Positions 48,795 through 58,524 of a DNA stretch of 64,000 nt are shown in pieces (within the stretch, counting starts at the first letter, position 1; every line of letters starts with the position of its first letter). Source of the DNA: Hymenobacter actinosclerus (GTDB taxonomy: Bacteria; Bacteroidota; Bacteroidia; Cytophagales; Hymenobacteraceae); NCBI RefSeq assembly GCF_900111515.1, contig NZ_FOHS01000004.1, positions 124,001-188,000 of the forward strand, in the 5' to 3' direction. Position numbers and translations under genes: made by a program. The notes beneath the pieces are model-generated. The model was not told the origin of the DNA, searched no databases, and saw nothing but the letters and a program-made list of their open reading frames with translations.

Positions 48795-49232
48795 ATGTCT
48801 GTTCTCCCCTCGCTGTTTCGACTGGTTTATCAGAGCCAGGCCACGCCGCCGTTCAACGAATGCATGCTCGATGCATTGCTCCGGAAGGCCCGCTCCCACA
48901 ACCAGGCCCACCACCTGACCGGCCTGCTGCTGTACGTGGAAGGAGAATTTATGCAGGTGCTCGAAGGCCCCGAGCCGGCCCTGAGCCAGCTCTACGGCCG
49001 GATTCAGCAGGACCCGCGCCATATCGACGTGCGCACGCTGGCCTACGAGCCCATCACGGCCCGCGCCTTCCCCGACTGGCGCATGGGCTACGCGCAGGTC
49101 AGTCCGGCCGAAATGAGGCAGGCTACCGGGTTTCTGCCCCTGCTCCACACGCCCGGCCTAGCCACCCACCCGCCCGCCGAGCTGTGGGACTTGCTGCGCG
49201 GTTTCGTGCGGGGCGTGACCATGGACAAGTAA
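48795..49232 (+). CDS. BLUF-domain blue-light photoreceptor protein
   Basis: A 145-residue protein made of a single BLUF domain with a short tail. The FAD-photoreceptor residues are all present: Tyr12 (LVYQS), Asn36 (HNQAHH), Gln54 (FMQVLEG), Trp95 and Met97 (FPDWRMGY). On blue light the hydrogen bonds around Gln54 switch and alter the C-terminal helix, which usually signals to a partner protein by contact. No output domain is fused. The ATG at 48795 is chosen for the family start; a longer upstream frame is spurious. The patatin gene is next on the same strand. Confidence 0.93.
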   Translation: MSVLPSLFRLVYQSQATPPFNECMLDALLRKARSHNQAHHLTGLLLYVEGEFMQVLEGPEPALSQLYGRIQQDPRHIDVRTLAYEPITARAFPDWRMGYAQVSPAEMRQATGFLPLLHTPGLATHPPAELWDLLRGFVRGVTMDK

Positions 49233-49291
49233 GGCGCCGGCAGGTTAGCTTCGCGCTCGAACTCCTTCTGCCACTTACCCTTCCCGACCGG

Positions 49292-50443
49292 ATGAAGCGC
49301 CTGAACCTGCGGTGGCTGCTACTGCTTGCTCTGCTGACTACCGCCGGCAGCCGGCCCGTATGGGCCCAGCACCCGGCCCGGCCGCCCGTGTACCGCAACC
49401 TGGTGATGGAGGGCGGCGGCATCCGGGGCATTGCCTACGGCGGGGCACTGGCCGAGCTGGAGCGGCAGGGCCAGCTGCGCGAATTGCGCCGCGTGGGCGG
49501 CACCTCGGCCGGGGCCATTCAGGCGGCGCTGCTGGCCGTAGGCTACGCGCCGGCCGAGATTATCGGCATCGTGAACGAGCTGCCGGTGCAGCGCCTCAAC
49601 GACGGGCAGTACATCTTTATCGGGGGCGGCGCCCGGCTGCTGAAACAGTACGGCTGGTACCGCGGCGACGCCTTTACCACGCTACTGGCCGAGCTGGTGG
49701 GCCGCCAGACCCAGCGCCCCGACCTCACGCTGGGCGAGTTGCACGAACTGGCCCAGCAGCAGCCCACCCGCTACCGCGACCTGTACACCACCGGCACCAA
49801 CCTCACCCGCCAGTGCGTGCAGGTGTTCAGCTACGAAACCCACCCCCACCTGCGCGTAGCCGATGCCGTGCGCATCAGCATGAGTATCCCGCTCTACTTT
49901 CGGGCGGTGCTGCTCGATGCCGCCACCGGCCAGGTAGTGGCTCAGCCCGCCAAAGTCCAAGCCGTGGAAGTGCTGGTTGATGGCGGCCTGCTGGCCAACT
50001 ACCCGCTCGATTTGTTCGACCACCCGCGCTACCTGAGCGCCCCGGCGCCGGCCGCGCCAACTGCTCTTGTTGCATCATCCGCTGTTGCAAAAAAAGATGC
50101 AGCACGTCCCGATTCGGCTGCCCGCTTCCGGAACCCCGAAACCCTGGGCCTGCGCCTCGACCGGCCCGAGCAGGTAGCCGTCGATACGCAGCCCGGCGGC
50201 CGGGCCCGGCTGGCCCCCTACGCCATCCAGGACTTGGGCTCCTACATCGGGGCTCTCTACACGGTGGCCCTCGAAAACCTCAACCCCACCCACGCCTCCG
50301 ACTGGCCCCGCACCGTCAGCATCAGCACCGTGGGCTTCAACCCGAAAATCAAGCGCCTTTCGGCCCAGCAGAAGCAGCAGCTCATGGACAGCGGCGCAGC
50401 CGGCGTGCGGGAGTTTATGAGCCGCGTGCCGGAGGTGCGGTAG
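49292..50443 (+). CDS. Patatin-like phospholipase, secreted
   Basis: The 383-residue protein has a signal peptide (MKRLNLRWLLLLALLTTAGS, cleavage near PVWAQ) and a patatin fold. The oxyanion hole is GGGIRG (41-46), the nucleophile Ser72 is in GTSAG, and the catalytic Asp230 is in DGG, so the Ser-Asp dyad is intact. It would hydrolyse acyl chains from phospholipids outside the inner membrane. A variable insertion of Ala/Pro-rich sequence lies after residue 250. The gene starts 60 bases after the BLUF gene and could be cotranscribed. Confidence 0.9.
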   Translation: MKRLNLRWLLLLALLTTAGSRPVWAQHPARPPVYRNLVMEGGGIRGIAYGGALAELERQGQLRELRRVGGTSAGAIQAALLAVGYAPAEIIGIVNELPVQRLNDGQYIFIGGGARLLKQYGWYRGDAFTTLLAELVGRQTQRPDLTLGELHELAQQQPTRYRDLYTTGTNLTRQCVQVFSYETHPHLRVADAVRISMSIPLYFRAVLLDAATGQVVAQPAKVQAVEVLVDGGLLANYPLDLFDHPRYLSAPAPAAPTALVASSAVAKKDAARPDSAARFRNPETLGLRLDRPEQVAVDTQPGGRARLAPYAIQDLGSYIGALYTVALENLNPTHASDWPRTVSISTVGFNPKIKRLSAQQKQQLMDSGAAGVREFMSRVPEVR

Positions 50444-50502
50444 GTTGATAAGGTATTGACATTTAGTTGATAAACAATCAATAGAAATAAGCCTTTCCAT
50501 CT

Positions 50503-51156
50503 ATGCCGGTTGATACTGCTACCTTATTGGGCGTTTTCGTGTTGGTGCTACTGGTTGTCGTGCTGCCGGTAATGATGAGTGTAAACCAACACTGGCACGA
50601 CAAAAAGCTTGTGCAACCTGTTGTTCAGTTTACTTATATATGGTGGCGCAACTTAAGCTTATGGTGGACTCTTTTGCAGACCTCGTTCGGGCTGGCGCTA
50701 TTGGTTGCCGCCGGCCTGCTGGCTGTAAGATGGGGCCCCGGCCCCCTTACTTTTATAGCGGCGGCCGTGCTGCTGCTGGTGGCGTGGCGGCAATTTCCGG
50801 CCATTCGTTTGTACTGGACTTACTGGCAATGGGACGGCCAAGCGCGTCTTCGCTTCGACCGGGTGCAGAAGGTGGTGACGTATACCAATCGGGAAATCAA
50901 CCTCACCTTTGCCGTATCAGCCGTAAGCGCGCTTTCGTTTTACCAGGAGGCCTGGTCCCGGCCGCCCAGCGCCGATTATAGCTACACCATGCTGCACCTT
51001 GCCGATGGCCGCCAGCTGGTTATTACCTCCCTGCTGTGCGACAGCTTGGACTGGATATCTTTAGTGCCCGCCGTAAAAACCGAAGTTATCACCCCTAGCT
51101 TTGCCTGGTTGCCTGCCGACACTACCTCCGGCCGGTTCTTCACGCCCTTCAACTAA
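50503..51156 (+). CDS. Membrane protein of unknown function
   Basis: The 217-residue protein has three hydrophobic helices (about 9-25, 60-76, 82-95) and a C-terminal soluble part (about 110-217) with beta strands (ARLRFDRVQKVVTYTNREINLTF, YTMLHLADGRQLVITSLL). The pattern resembles small bacterial PH-like domain proteins, which are unnamed here. The upstream 60 bases are AT-rich. No partner is obvious; kbl is downstream after 27 bases on the same strand. Confidence 0.6.
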   Translation: MPVDTATLLGVFVLVLLVVVLPVMMSVNQHWHDKKLVQPVVQFTYIWWRNLSLWWTLLQTSFGLALLVAAGLLAVRWGPGPLTFIAAAVLLLVAWRQFPAIRLYWTYWQWDGQARLRFDRVQKVVTYTNREINLTFAVSAVSALSFYQEAWSRPPSADYSYTMLHLADGRQLVITSLLCDSLDWISLVPAVKTEVITPSFAWLPADTTSGRFFTPFN

Positions 51157-51183
51157 TCATCCTCTTTCATACTACCCCCGCCC

Positions 51184-52380
<1,197 letters not shown>

Positions 52381-52403
52381 GCGTCGCTTCACAGGCTACT
52401 AAA

Positions 52404-52437
52404 ACGGGCCCGTCGGCAACCAGCCGGCGGGCCCGTG
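52404..52437 (+). terminator. Hairpin downstream of kbl
   Basis: Stem ACGGGCCCGTCGG / CCGGCGGGCCCGT with an 8-base loop and two mispaired positions; no T-run follows, so termination is uncertain. Confidence 0.55.
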
Positions 52438-52569
52438 TTGCGTGTGGGGCCGGAAACACTTGTCGCAAGCCGTCAGTTACATAGCTATGCTCCCGGCGAA
52501 AGCCTGCTGGCAGATAGATGCGTGACTATATTTAGGCCAATCAACCGCCCGCTGCCTGCCTTCCCTGCT

Positions 52570-52983
52570 ATGGAAACCCTGTTCGAAAGTCCCCGCTTTG
52601 TTATCAGCTACGATGAAGCCAATGGCTGGCTGCACCTGCTCTGGCAGGGCCACCACAACGAAACCGAATCGAAGGCTTACGGGCAGAAGATTGTGGAAAA
52701 AGTGCGCCTGACCGGGGCGACCCGCGTGCTCAACGATGCCACGCTCGACCAGGACGGCTGGGGTGAACTGACACGCTGGATTGCCCTGGATTTTATGGGC
52801 CAGCTGGCCGAAGCGGGCATTGTAGCTGCTGCCTGGGTGCTGCCCGAAAACCTCAAAGCCCGCGCCGATGTGCTTAGAGTGCTGGCCCAGGTCAGCTGCC
52901 CGCTCATCGATACGTTCGTGGATGTGGAGGCGGCCTACAACTGGCTGAAAACCGGGGCCGTTATTGCCAATCCGGGCTGCTAG
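52570..52983 (+). CDS. SpoIIAA/STAS-like hypothetical protein
   Basis: A 137-residue soluble protein. The strand-helix alternation (FVISYDEANGWLHLLWQG, TRVLNDATLDQ, AGIVAAAWVLPE, ADVLRVLAQ) resembles the SpoIIAA/STAS-like fold seen in many bacterial proteins of unknown role. No phosphorylatable serine is conserved at the usual place. The sequence TATATTTA 35 bases upstream is one base off TAnnTTTG. It is convergent with cdaA. Function unknown. Confidence 0.6.
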   Translation: METLFESPRFVISYDEANGWLHLLWQGHHNETESKAYGQKIVEKVRLTGATRVLNDATLDQDGWGELTRWIALDFMGQLAEAGIVAAAWVLPENLKARADVLRVLAQVSCPLIDTFVDVEAAYNWLKTGAVIANPGC

Positions 52984-52994
52984 CAACCGGTTCG

Positions 52995-53837
52995 TTACGC
53001 CGCCATATCGGCCGCAGTAGTGGCCGCGGCGGCAGCCGGGCGGGCTTCGGCGTCGAACAGAAACTCGTTGAGGCGGGCGCGCAGGTCGGGGCCCGAGAGG
53101 TTGCGGAACACTTCGCCGCCGCGCACCACCGAAATCTGGCCGGTTTCCTCGCTTACCACCAGCACCACGGCGTCAGTTACTTCGGTCAGGCCGATGGCGG
53201 CGCGGTGGCGCAGGCCCATGGAGGCGGGCACATCGGGGTTTTCGCTCACGGGCAGAATGCAGCGGGCGGCCTTGATGCGGCCGTTGGCGATAATCACGGC
53301 GCCGTCGTGCAGGGGGCTGGTTTTGTTGAAGATGCTCAGCAACAGCCGCTTGCTCACGGCCGCGTCGAGCAAATCGCCCGAGTCGGCGAAGAACTTGAGG
53401 TCGGAGGCCATGCTGAAGGCAATCAGGGCCCCGGTTTCCTTGCCGGCCATGCTTTTGGCGGCTTCGATGAAGGGCGTCACGTTCATGCGGTCGGCGTTGG
53501 CCTCGCGCCGCCACGGAAACACCCGCAGCCGGCTGCCGAAACTGGTGGCCTTGCCCACGTTGAGCAGAAACCGCCGGATTTCCTGCTGAAACAAAATGAT
53601 GCCGGCCAGCACACCCACGCTCATAAACTGGCCCAGAATGCTGGTCAGCAGCTCCATGCCGGCCGCCTTCACCACCAGGTAAAACAGGTAGAGCGACATG
53701 AAGCCCAGGAAAACCTTGAGCGCCACGCTGCCCGTCAGCAGCTTATACAGCTGGTAAAATAGGGTCGTGACCAGCAGCACGTCCACGACGTCAATCCAGC
53801 CAATGCGCAGAAAGCCGATGCTGAAAGAGCCAATCAC
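52995..53837 (-). CDS. cdaA: Diadenylate cyclase
   Basis: A 280-residue CdaA-type enzyme that makes cyclic di-AMP from two ATP. It has three N-terminal transmembrane helices (about 17-33, 40-60, 68-84) and the DAC domain with DGA at 178-180 and RHR at 210-212, both needed for catalysis. The C terminus is an Ala-rich tail. Its start overlaps the folP stop by four bases (ATGA), the gene order common in Bacteroidota, which suggests translational coupling. No CdaR or potassium transport gene is adjacent. Confidence 0.95.
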   Translation of the reverse strand: MIGSFSIGFLRIGWIDVVDVLLVTTLFYQLYKLLTGSVALKVFLGFMSLYLFYLVVKAAGMELLTSILGQFMSVGVLAGIILFQQEIRRFLLNVGKATSFGSRLRVFPWRREANADRMNVTPFIEAAKSMAGKETGALIAFSMASDLKFFADSGDLLDAAVSKRLLLSIFNKTSPLHDGAVIIANGRIKAARCILPVSENPDVPASMGLRHRAAIGLTEVTDAVVLVVSEETGQISVVRGGEVFRNLSGPDLRARLNEFLFDAEARPAAAAATTAADMAA

Positions 53838-54715
53838 GGAGAAATCGGGGAAGAGGTGGGCGGAAAGGTATTCGATACGAGCTGGATAGTTTGTACGGCT
53901 TCGGCTACGTCGTGGACGCGCAGCAGCCGGGCCCCGCCGCGCAAAGCCAGGGTGTTGAGGGCGATGGTGCCGGCCAGCGCCGCCTCGGGCTGAAGACCCA
54001 GCGGCTTGTAGACCATGCTTTTGCGCGAGAGGCCCGCCAGCAGCGGCAGGTTCAGCAGATTCAGTTCGGGCAGCCGCCGCAGCAGCTCGTGGCTCTGGGC
54101 CGGCGTTTTGGCGAACCCGAAGCCGGGGTCGAGCACCACATCGGTTACGCCGTGGGTGCGCAGGGCGGCCAGCTTATCGCGAAAATAGCAAATCAGCTCC
54201 AGTATCAGGTCCTGTTGGTAATCGGTGTGGCGGGTCATAGTTTGGGGCGTGCCGCGCAGGTGCATCAGGATGTAGGGCACGCCCAGGCGGCCGGCGGTAG
54301 GCAGCATGTCGGCATCGAGCGTGCCCCCGCTGATATCGTTGAGGATGTCGGCCCCAGCGGCTACGGCCTCCACGGCCACCTCGGCCCGAAACGTATCGAC
54401 CGACAGAAAAGCCTCGGGAAATTCGCGCCGCATGGCTTGCAGGGCGGGCAGCAGGCGGCGCTTTTCTTCGTCCACGGAAATATCTTCGGCACCGGGGCGC
54501 GAGGAGTAGCTGCCCAAATCGAGCACGGCGGCCCCGGCGCGCAGCATGGTTTCGGCCCGGCGCAGCAACTCGGTTTCGGAGCCCACGCGGCTGCCTTCGT
54601 AGAACGAGTCGGGCGTGAGGTTGAGGATGCCCATCACCCGCGGGCGGCGCAAATCGAGCACCCGCCCACCGGGGCAGCGCAGGGTTTGGGCCGGTGAAAA
54701 GCACGTATCTTGCAT
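53834..54715 (-). CDS. folP: Dihydropteroate synthase
   Basis: The 293-residue TIM-barrel enzyme joins 7,8-dihydropterin pyrophosphate and 4-aminobenzoate to form dihydropteroate. Signature segments: MGILNLTPDSFYEGSR, LDLGSYSSRPGAEDIS, NDISGG, PYILMHLRGTPQ and LDPGFGFAKT. These are the substrate loops and active-site strands. It is the first gene of a folP-cdaA operon. Upstream lies palindromic element copy 10. Sulfonamide-resistance mutations cannot be judged. Confidence 0.96.
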   Translation of the reverse strand: MQDTCFSPAQTLRCPGGRVLDLRRPRVMGILNLTPDSFYEGSRVGSETELLRRAETMLRAGAAVLDLGSYSSRPGAEDISVDEEKRRLLPALQAMRREFPEAFLSVDTFRAEVAVEAVAAGADILNDISGGTLDADMLPTAGRLGVPYILMHLRGTPQTMTRHTDYQQDLILELICYFRDKLAALRTHGVTDVVLDPGFGFAKTPAQSHELLRRLPELNLLNLPLLAGLSRKSMVYKPLGLQPEAALAGTIALNTLALRGGARLLRVHDVAEAVQTIQLVSNTFPPTSSPISP

Positions 54716-54741
54716 GGGTATTGAGGTTTTTTAGGGACTGA

Positions 54742-54892
54742 GGGTCCGGTTGGCCTGGAAGAACGTCATTCAGAGCGGAGCGAAGAATCTCGCGTGCTGA
54801 TATTGCAATGCTACTCTGACGTCAGGGGTTAGTTTGGCACGCGAGATTCTTCGCTCCGCTCAGAATGACGTTCTTCCAGGCCAACCGGACCC
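54742..54892. repeat. Palindromic intergenic element, GTCAT family, copy 10 (extended arms)
   Basis: The core inverted repeat (GTCATTCAGAGCGGAGCGAA ... GCTCAGAATGAC, 54765-54867) is flanked by further complementary sequence GGGTCCGGTTGGCCTGGAAG / CTTCCAGGCCAACCGGACCC, giving arms much longer than those of other copies. The centre AGGGGTTAGTTTGG resembles copy 9. It lies between folP and the DUF1599 gene, which diverge. Confidence 0.85.
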
Positions 54893-54929
54893 CAATCAAC
54901 CCGGACCCCCACAAAATAGCCGCAAAAAC

Positions 54930-55478
54930 TTGGAGAATCAAACGCAGCAGCAATACGACCGGGTAATTGCGCAGTGCCGGACGCTGTTTCTGGCCAAGAC
55001 CCACGACTACGGCACGGCCTGGCGCATCCTGCGCCTGCCCAGCATCACCGACCAGCTCTACATCAAGGCCCAGCGCATCCGCAGCATTCAGGAAAAGGGC
55101 ACCCAGTTGGTAGCCGACGGCGTGGAAGACGAGTTCGTGGCCATCGTCAACTACTGCCTGATTGCCCTCATGCAGCAGCAGCTACCCCCCGACGCGCCCC
55201 TCGACTTGGAACCCGCCGCCGTGGCCCGCGCCTACGACGAGCAGGTGGCGGCCAACCGCGCGCTGCTGTTCGCCAAAAACCACGACTACGGCGAGGCCTG
55301 GCGGCAGATGCGCATTGAAAGTATAACCGACATTATCCTCATGAAGCTGCACCGCACCAAGCAAATCGAGGATTTGGGTGGCCAGACCAAGGTATCGGAA
55401 GGCGTGGAGGCCAACTACCGCGACATGCTCAACTACGCCGTGTTCGTGCTGATAAAGATGGGGATGGGGAAGCTGTAG
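54930..55478 (+). CDS. DUF1599 domain protein (two repeats)
   Basis: A 182-residue soluble protein built of two copies of one unit: LFLAKTHDYGTAWRILRLPSITDQLYIK and LLFAKNHDYGEAWRQMRIESITDIILMK, each followed by a similar helical stretch ending near IVNYCLIAL and MLNYAVFVL. The His-Asp-Tyr-Gly motif and acidic residues may bind a metal or nucleotide, but no function is known. The TTG start at 54930 gives ENQTQQQYDRVIAQC as N terminus; upstream is palindromic element sequence. Its stop codon (55476-55478) lies in the next palindromic element. Confidence 0.88.
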   Translation: MENQTQQQYDRVIAQCRTLFLAKTHDYGTAWRILRLPSITDQLYIKAQRIRSIQEKGTQLVADGVEDEFVAIVNYCLIALMQQQLPPDAPLDLEPAAVARAYDEQVAANRALLFAKNHDYGEAWRQMRIESITDIILMKLHRTKQIEDLGGQTKVSEGVEANYRDMLNYAVFVLIKMGMGKL

Positions 55479-55574
55479 AGACGCATATTTGCGTCTCGTC
55501 GTTGAACAGGACCGTGGCCACGTCATCATGCAACGGTACCGTTCAACGCCGAGACGCAAATATGCGTCTCTACA
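55474..55574. repeat. Palindromic element, GTAGAGACGC family, copy 2
   Basis: Arms TGTAGAGACGCATATTTGCG / CGCAAATATGCGTCTCTACA are complementary; an inner pair GTTGAAC / GTTCAAC follows. The left end supplies the TAG stop of the DUF1599 gene. Confidence 0.92.
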
Positions 55575-55608
55575 TTGTTCTCCGTTCTCCTTCTAAGCCG
55601 CATCTTTG
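55575..55608 (+). promoter_or_regulatory. Promoter-like sequence of the DoxX-type gene, beside an element
   Basis: TTG (55575-55577), 23 bases, then CATCTTTG (55601-55608), one base from TAnnTTTG, 25 bases before the ATG. The -33 triplet abuts the right end of GTAGAGACGC copy 2. Confidence 0.45.
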
Positions 55609-55633
55609 CCCCTAAGCCTCCACGACCCTGACC

Positions 55634-56740
55634 ATGAAACAATTTACCCGAATCTGCTGGCTGCTGCTGGGCGCGGTCTTTATCTTCTCGGGCCTCATCA
55701 AGCTCAACGACCCGGTGGGCACGGCCCTTAAGCTGGAGGAGTACTTCGAGGTTTTCTCGCGCGACTTCGGCTCGTTTTTCAAGATTTTCCTGCCCCACAC
55801 CCGTCTGCTGAGTATTTTCCTCAGTTCGCTGGAAGTGGTGCTGGGCGTGGCCGTGCTGCTGCGCTGGATGCTGCGCCAGACGCTGTGGGTGCTGCTGGCG
55901 CTGCTCGTGTTCTTCGGCTTCCTCACCTTCTACTCGGCCGCCTTCAACAAGGTAACCGACTGCGGCTGCTTCGGCGACTTCATCAAGCTCACGCCCTGGC
56001 AGTCGTTTGCCAAGGATCTGGTGCTGCTGGGTTTGTGGGCGGTGGTGTTCTTCAACGAGCGGTACCTGCGCCGGGTGTTTGCCCGCGGTACGCTGGGCGT
56101 GATGTACATCACCATTGCCTCGGCCGTGGCCATTGGTATCGGCGTGCGGGCGCTGGGCCATTTGCCCTACTTTGATTTTCTGCCTTACAAGGTCGGCAAC
56201 GACATCGGGCAGTTGATGAAGCCCCGCGAGCAGGCCCGCTACCAGTACGTGATGGAGCGCAACGGCGAAAGCAAAACCTTCGCCGACTACCCCACCGACT
56301 CGACCTGGAAATATAAGAGTATGGAAGTGCTCAACCCCGAAGCCAGCCGCCCCGTCATCACCGACTTCGCTATTTTTGATGCGGAAGGTACCGACCACAC
56401 CCAGGAGGTGCTCACCGGCAACAAGCTGCTGCTGATTGTGCAGGACGTGAACAGCGCCGACCGCGACCGGTTCAAGGAAATCAACCGCCTGCTGGAGGGC
56501 GCCGCCAAGTCGCGTAGCCAGATCAAGCCCCTGATTATCACCAGCAGCAGCCCCCAGCAGTTCGACGCCTTCCGCCACGACGTGAACCTGCCCGGTACCT
56601 ACTACTTCGCCGACGCCACCGTGCTCAAGTCCATGATCCGCTCCAACCCCGGCTTTATCCTGCTCCAAAACGGCGTCGTCCTGAGCAAATACCACTACCA
56701 CGACATTCCGGTGGTAAGCAAGCTGGAGGAAGCCCTCTGA
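55634..56740 (+). CDS. DoxX/MauE-like membrane protein with thioredoxin-like domain (BT_3928 family)
   Basis: A 368-residue protein with four transmembrane helices (about 5-25, 55-75, 78-95, 115-132) holding the DoxX-like core and the CxCFG motif (TDCGCFGDF, about 112-120), then a fifth helix and a soluble domain (about 200-368) of thioredoxin-like pattern without a CxxC pair. The BT_3928 family is common in Bacteroidota and is thought to take part in thiol or electron transfer at the inner membrane, by analogy with MauE/DsbD. That role is inference. Confidence 0.85.
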   Translation: MKQFTRICWLLLGAVFIFSGLIKLNDPVGTALKLEEYFEVFSRDFGSFFKIFLPHTRLLSIFLSSLEVVLGVAVLLRWMLRQTLWVLLALLVFFGFLTFYSAAFNKVTDCGCFGDFIKLTPWQSFAKDLVLLGLWAVVFFNERYLRRVFARGTLGVMYITIASAVAIGIGVRALGHLPYFDFLPYKVGNDIGQLMKPREQARYQYVMERNGESKTFADYPTDSTWKYKSMEVLNPEASRPVITDFAIFDAEGTDHTQEVLTGNKLLLIVQDVNSADRDRFKEINRLLEGAAKSRSQIKPLIITSSSPQQFDAFRHDVNLPGTYYFADATVLKSMIRSNPGFILLQNGVVLSKYHYHDIPVVSKLEEAL

Positions 56741-56741
56741 T

Positions 56742-56811
56742 TTAGTTGTCAGTTATTCGTTGCCAGTTGTTAGAACGGTCTGACAACAAATAACTGACAT
56801 CTGACAACTAA
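56742..56811. repeat. Inverted repeat upstream of the ABC permease gene
   Basis: Arms TTAGTTGTCAG / CTGACAACTAA with inner pair TCAGTTATT / AATAACTGA; it nearly fills the gap between the DoxX-type gene and the permease start, ending six bases before the ATG. It could be an attenuator or a decayed element. Confidence 0.7.
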
Positions 56812-56817
56812 CAATCA

Positions 56818-57876
56818 ATGATTCGCTTTATTCTGAGCCGACTTTGGCAGGGGGCGCTGGTGTTGGTGGGCGTGGCCTGTACGGTGTTTTTCCTGTTTCA
56901 GGTGCTGCCCGGCGACCCGGTGGCCCTGCTGGCCGGCCAACGCTCCGACGAGGCCACCCGCGCCGCCATTGCCGCCGACCTGGGCCTCGACCAGCCCCTG
57001 CCCGGCCAGCTGCTGGGCTACCTCAACGATGTGTCGCCGCTGGGCCTGCACCCGCGCGACTCGGCCGGCGTGGCCCGCTACGGCGGCCTCACGCTGCTGC
57101 CGCTGGGCGGCGAGCGGGCCGTCGTGCTGAAAGCGCCCTACCTGCGCCGCTCCTTCCAGAGCAACAAGGAAGTGCTGGCCATTCTGCTCGACCACTTTAC
57201 CGGCACGCTCTGGCTGGCGCTGGCCGCCATGCTGCTGGCCACGGTGGTGGGCATCGCGCTGGGTATCGTGGCCGCGCTACGGGCCCACACATGGCTCGAC
57301 CGCATGCTGGTTTCGACCTCCATTCTGGGTATTTCGGTGCCCTCGTTCGTGGCCGGTATTCTGGTGGCCATCACGTTTGGCTACTACTGGAGCGCATACA
57401 CCGGCCTCAACCTCACGGGCCAGCTCTACGAAACCGATCCGTTCACGGGCCGGCATCTGGTGCTGAAAAACCTGCTGCTGCCGGCCCTGGCGCTGGGCGT
57501 GCGGCCGCTGGCCATCATCGTGCAGCTCACCCGCTCGTCCATGCTCGACGTGCTCAGCCAGGATTACATCCGCACGGCCCGCGCCAAGGGCCTCTCGGAA
57601 TACCGGGTGGTGGTGGGCCACGCGCTCAAAAACGCCCTGAACCCGGTAGTCACGGCCGTATCGGGCTGGCTGGCCTCGCTCATGGCGGGCGCCTTCTTCA
57701 TCGAGTACATCTTCAACTGGAAAGGCTTAGGCACCGTCACGCTCCGCGCCGTCGAGAACCTGGATTTTCCGGTCGTGATGGGCGCCACCGTGTTCATTGC
57801 TGCGCTGTTCGTGCTGGTCAACATCGTGGTCGATATCCTCTACGCCCTGCTCGACCCGCGGGTGAAGCTGGGCTGA
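56818..57876 (+). CDS. ABC transporter permease (DppB/OppB family)
   Basis: A 352-residue inner-membrane protein with six helices and the permease signature IRTARAKGLSEYRVVVGHALKNALNPVVTAV (the EAA loop, GLSEYRVVVGHALKNAL). The N-terminal helix and periplasmic loop are as in peptide/nickel permeases. No second permease, ATPase or substrate-binding protein is adjacent, so the rest of the transporter lies elsewhere. The substrate is probably an oligopeptide or similar compound. Confidence 0.9.
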   Translation: MIRFILSRLWQGALVLVGVACTVFFLFQVLPGDPVALLAGQRSDEATRAAIAADLGLDQPLPGQLLGYLNDVSPLGLHPRDSAGVARYGGLTLLPLGGERAVVLKAPYLRRSFQSNKEVLAILLDHFTGTLWLALAAMLLATVVGIALGIVAALRAHTWLDRMLVSTSILGISVPSFVAGILVAITFGYYWSAYTGLNLTGQLYETDPFTGRHLVLKNLLLPALALGVRPLAIIVQLTRSSMLDVLSQDYIRTARAKGLSEYRVVVGHALKNALNPVVTAVSGWLASLMAGAFFIEYIFNWKGLGTVTLRAVENLDFPVVMGATVFIAALFVLVNIVVDILYALLDPRVKLG

Positions 57877-57882
57877 ATATCA

Positions 57883-57918
57883 ACAATGTAGAGACGCATA
57901 TTTGCGTCTCTACATTGT
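57883..57918. repeat. Palindromic element, GTAGAGACGC family, copy 3 (minimal)
   Basis: Arms ACAATGTAGAGACGCA / TGCGTCTCTACATTGT with a 4-base loop, 36 bases in all: the terminal parts of copy 2 without its centre. It lies seven bases past the permease stop and 20 bases before aroK. Confidence 0.9.
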
Positions 57919-57937
57919 TGCTACTACATTCAAAACC

Positions 57938-58459
57938 ATGCGTCTATACCTGATTGGCATGCCTGGTGCGGGCAAGAGCACTCTGGGGCGCACCCTGGCG
58001 CTGGGCTACGGGGTGCCATTCGTGGACTTAGACGAAGAAATTGTGCAGCGGGAGCAGCGCAGCATCTCCGAGCTATTCGCGCAGGAAGGGGAAGACTATT
58101 TCCGGCAGTGCGAGGCCGATGCGCTGCGGGCCGTGCTGGCCCGGCATCCGGCCCTGGTGCTGGCTACCGGCGGGGGCACGCCCTGCTTCCACCACAACTT
58201 GGAGCTGCTGCTCGAAACCGGCCTGACGCTCTATCTGGCCGTGCCCGTGCCCGAGCTGGTGCGCCGGCTGCGGCCCGCCGCCGCGGCCCGCCCGCTGCTG
58301 GCCGCCGCCCCCGATGCCGCCGCCCTCGAAGCGCGCCTGCATGAAACCTTAGCCGCCCGCCAGCAGTTCTACGACCGTGCGCCGTTGCGCTGCACCGCCC
58401 CCACCTGCTCGCCCGAAACCGTCCGGCGGCTGGTAGCGCGTTACTCCACTACCGCCTGA
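57938..58459 (+). CDS. aroK: Shikimate kinase
   Basis: A 173-residue P-loop kinase that phosphorylates shikimate at the 3-position in aromatic amino-acid synthesis. Motifs: GMPGAGKST (phosphate loop, 7-15), FVDLDEEI (shikimate binding), GGGTPC, and the lid region RPLLAAAPDAAALEARLHETLAARQQFYD. The start at 57938 gives the family N terminus MRLYLIGMPGAGKST; an upstream frame begins inside the palindromic element. No other aromatic gene is nearby. Confidence 0.95.
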   Translation: MRLYLIGMPGAGKSTLGRTLALGYGVPFVDLDEEIVQREQRSISELFAQEGEDYFRQCEADALRAVLARHPALVLATGGGTPCFHHNLELLLETGLTLYLAVPVPELVRRLRPAAAARPLLAAAPDAAALEARLHETLAARQQFYDRAPLRCTAPTCSPETVRRLVARYSTTA

Positions 58460-58492
58460 GTGCCCGGAACCCACCTTTGCGTGGGGTTTGTG

Positions 58493-58500
58493 TATTTTTG
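58493..58500 (+). promoter_or_regulatory. -7 box of the fatty-acid hydroxylase gene
   Basis: TATTTTTG, exact match to TAnnTTTG, 24 bases before the ATG at 58525. Confidence 0.5.
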
Positions 58501-58524
58501 TGCTTTCAACATTCATGTATTGGT

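Noticed and set aside
48758..49291. N-terminal extension of the patatin reading frame upstream of 49292
   Set aside because: It overlaps the BLUF gene in another frame; the patatin has a signal peptide at 49292 and the BLUF residues are complete, so two genes are a better explanation than a fusion.
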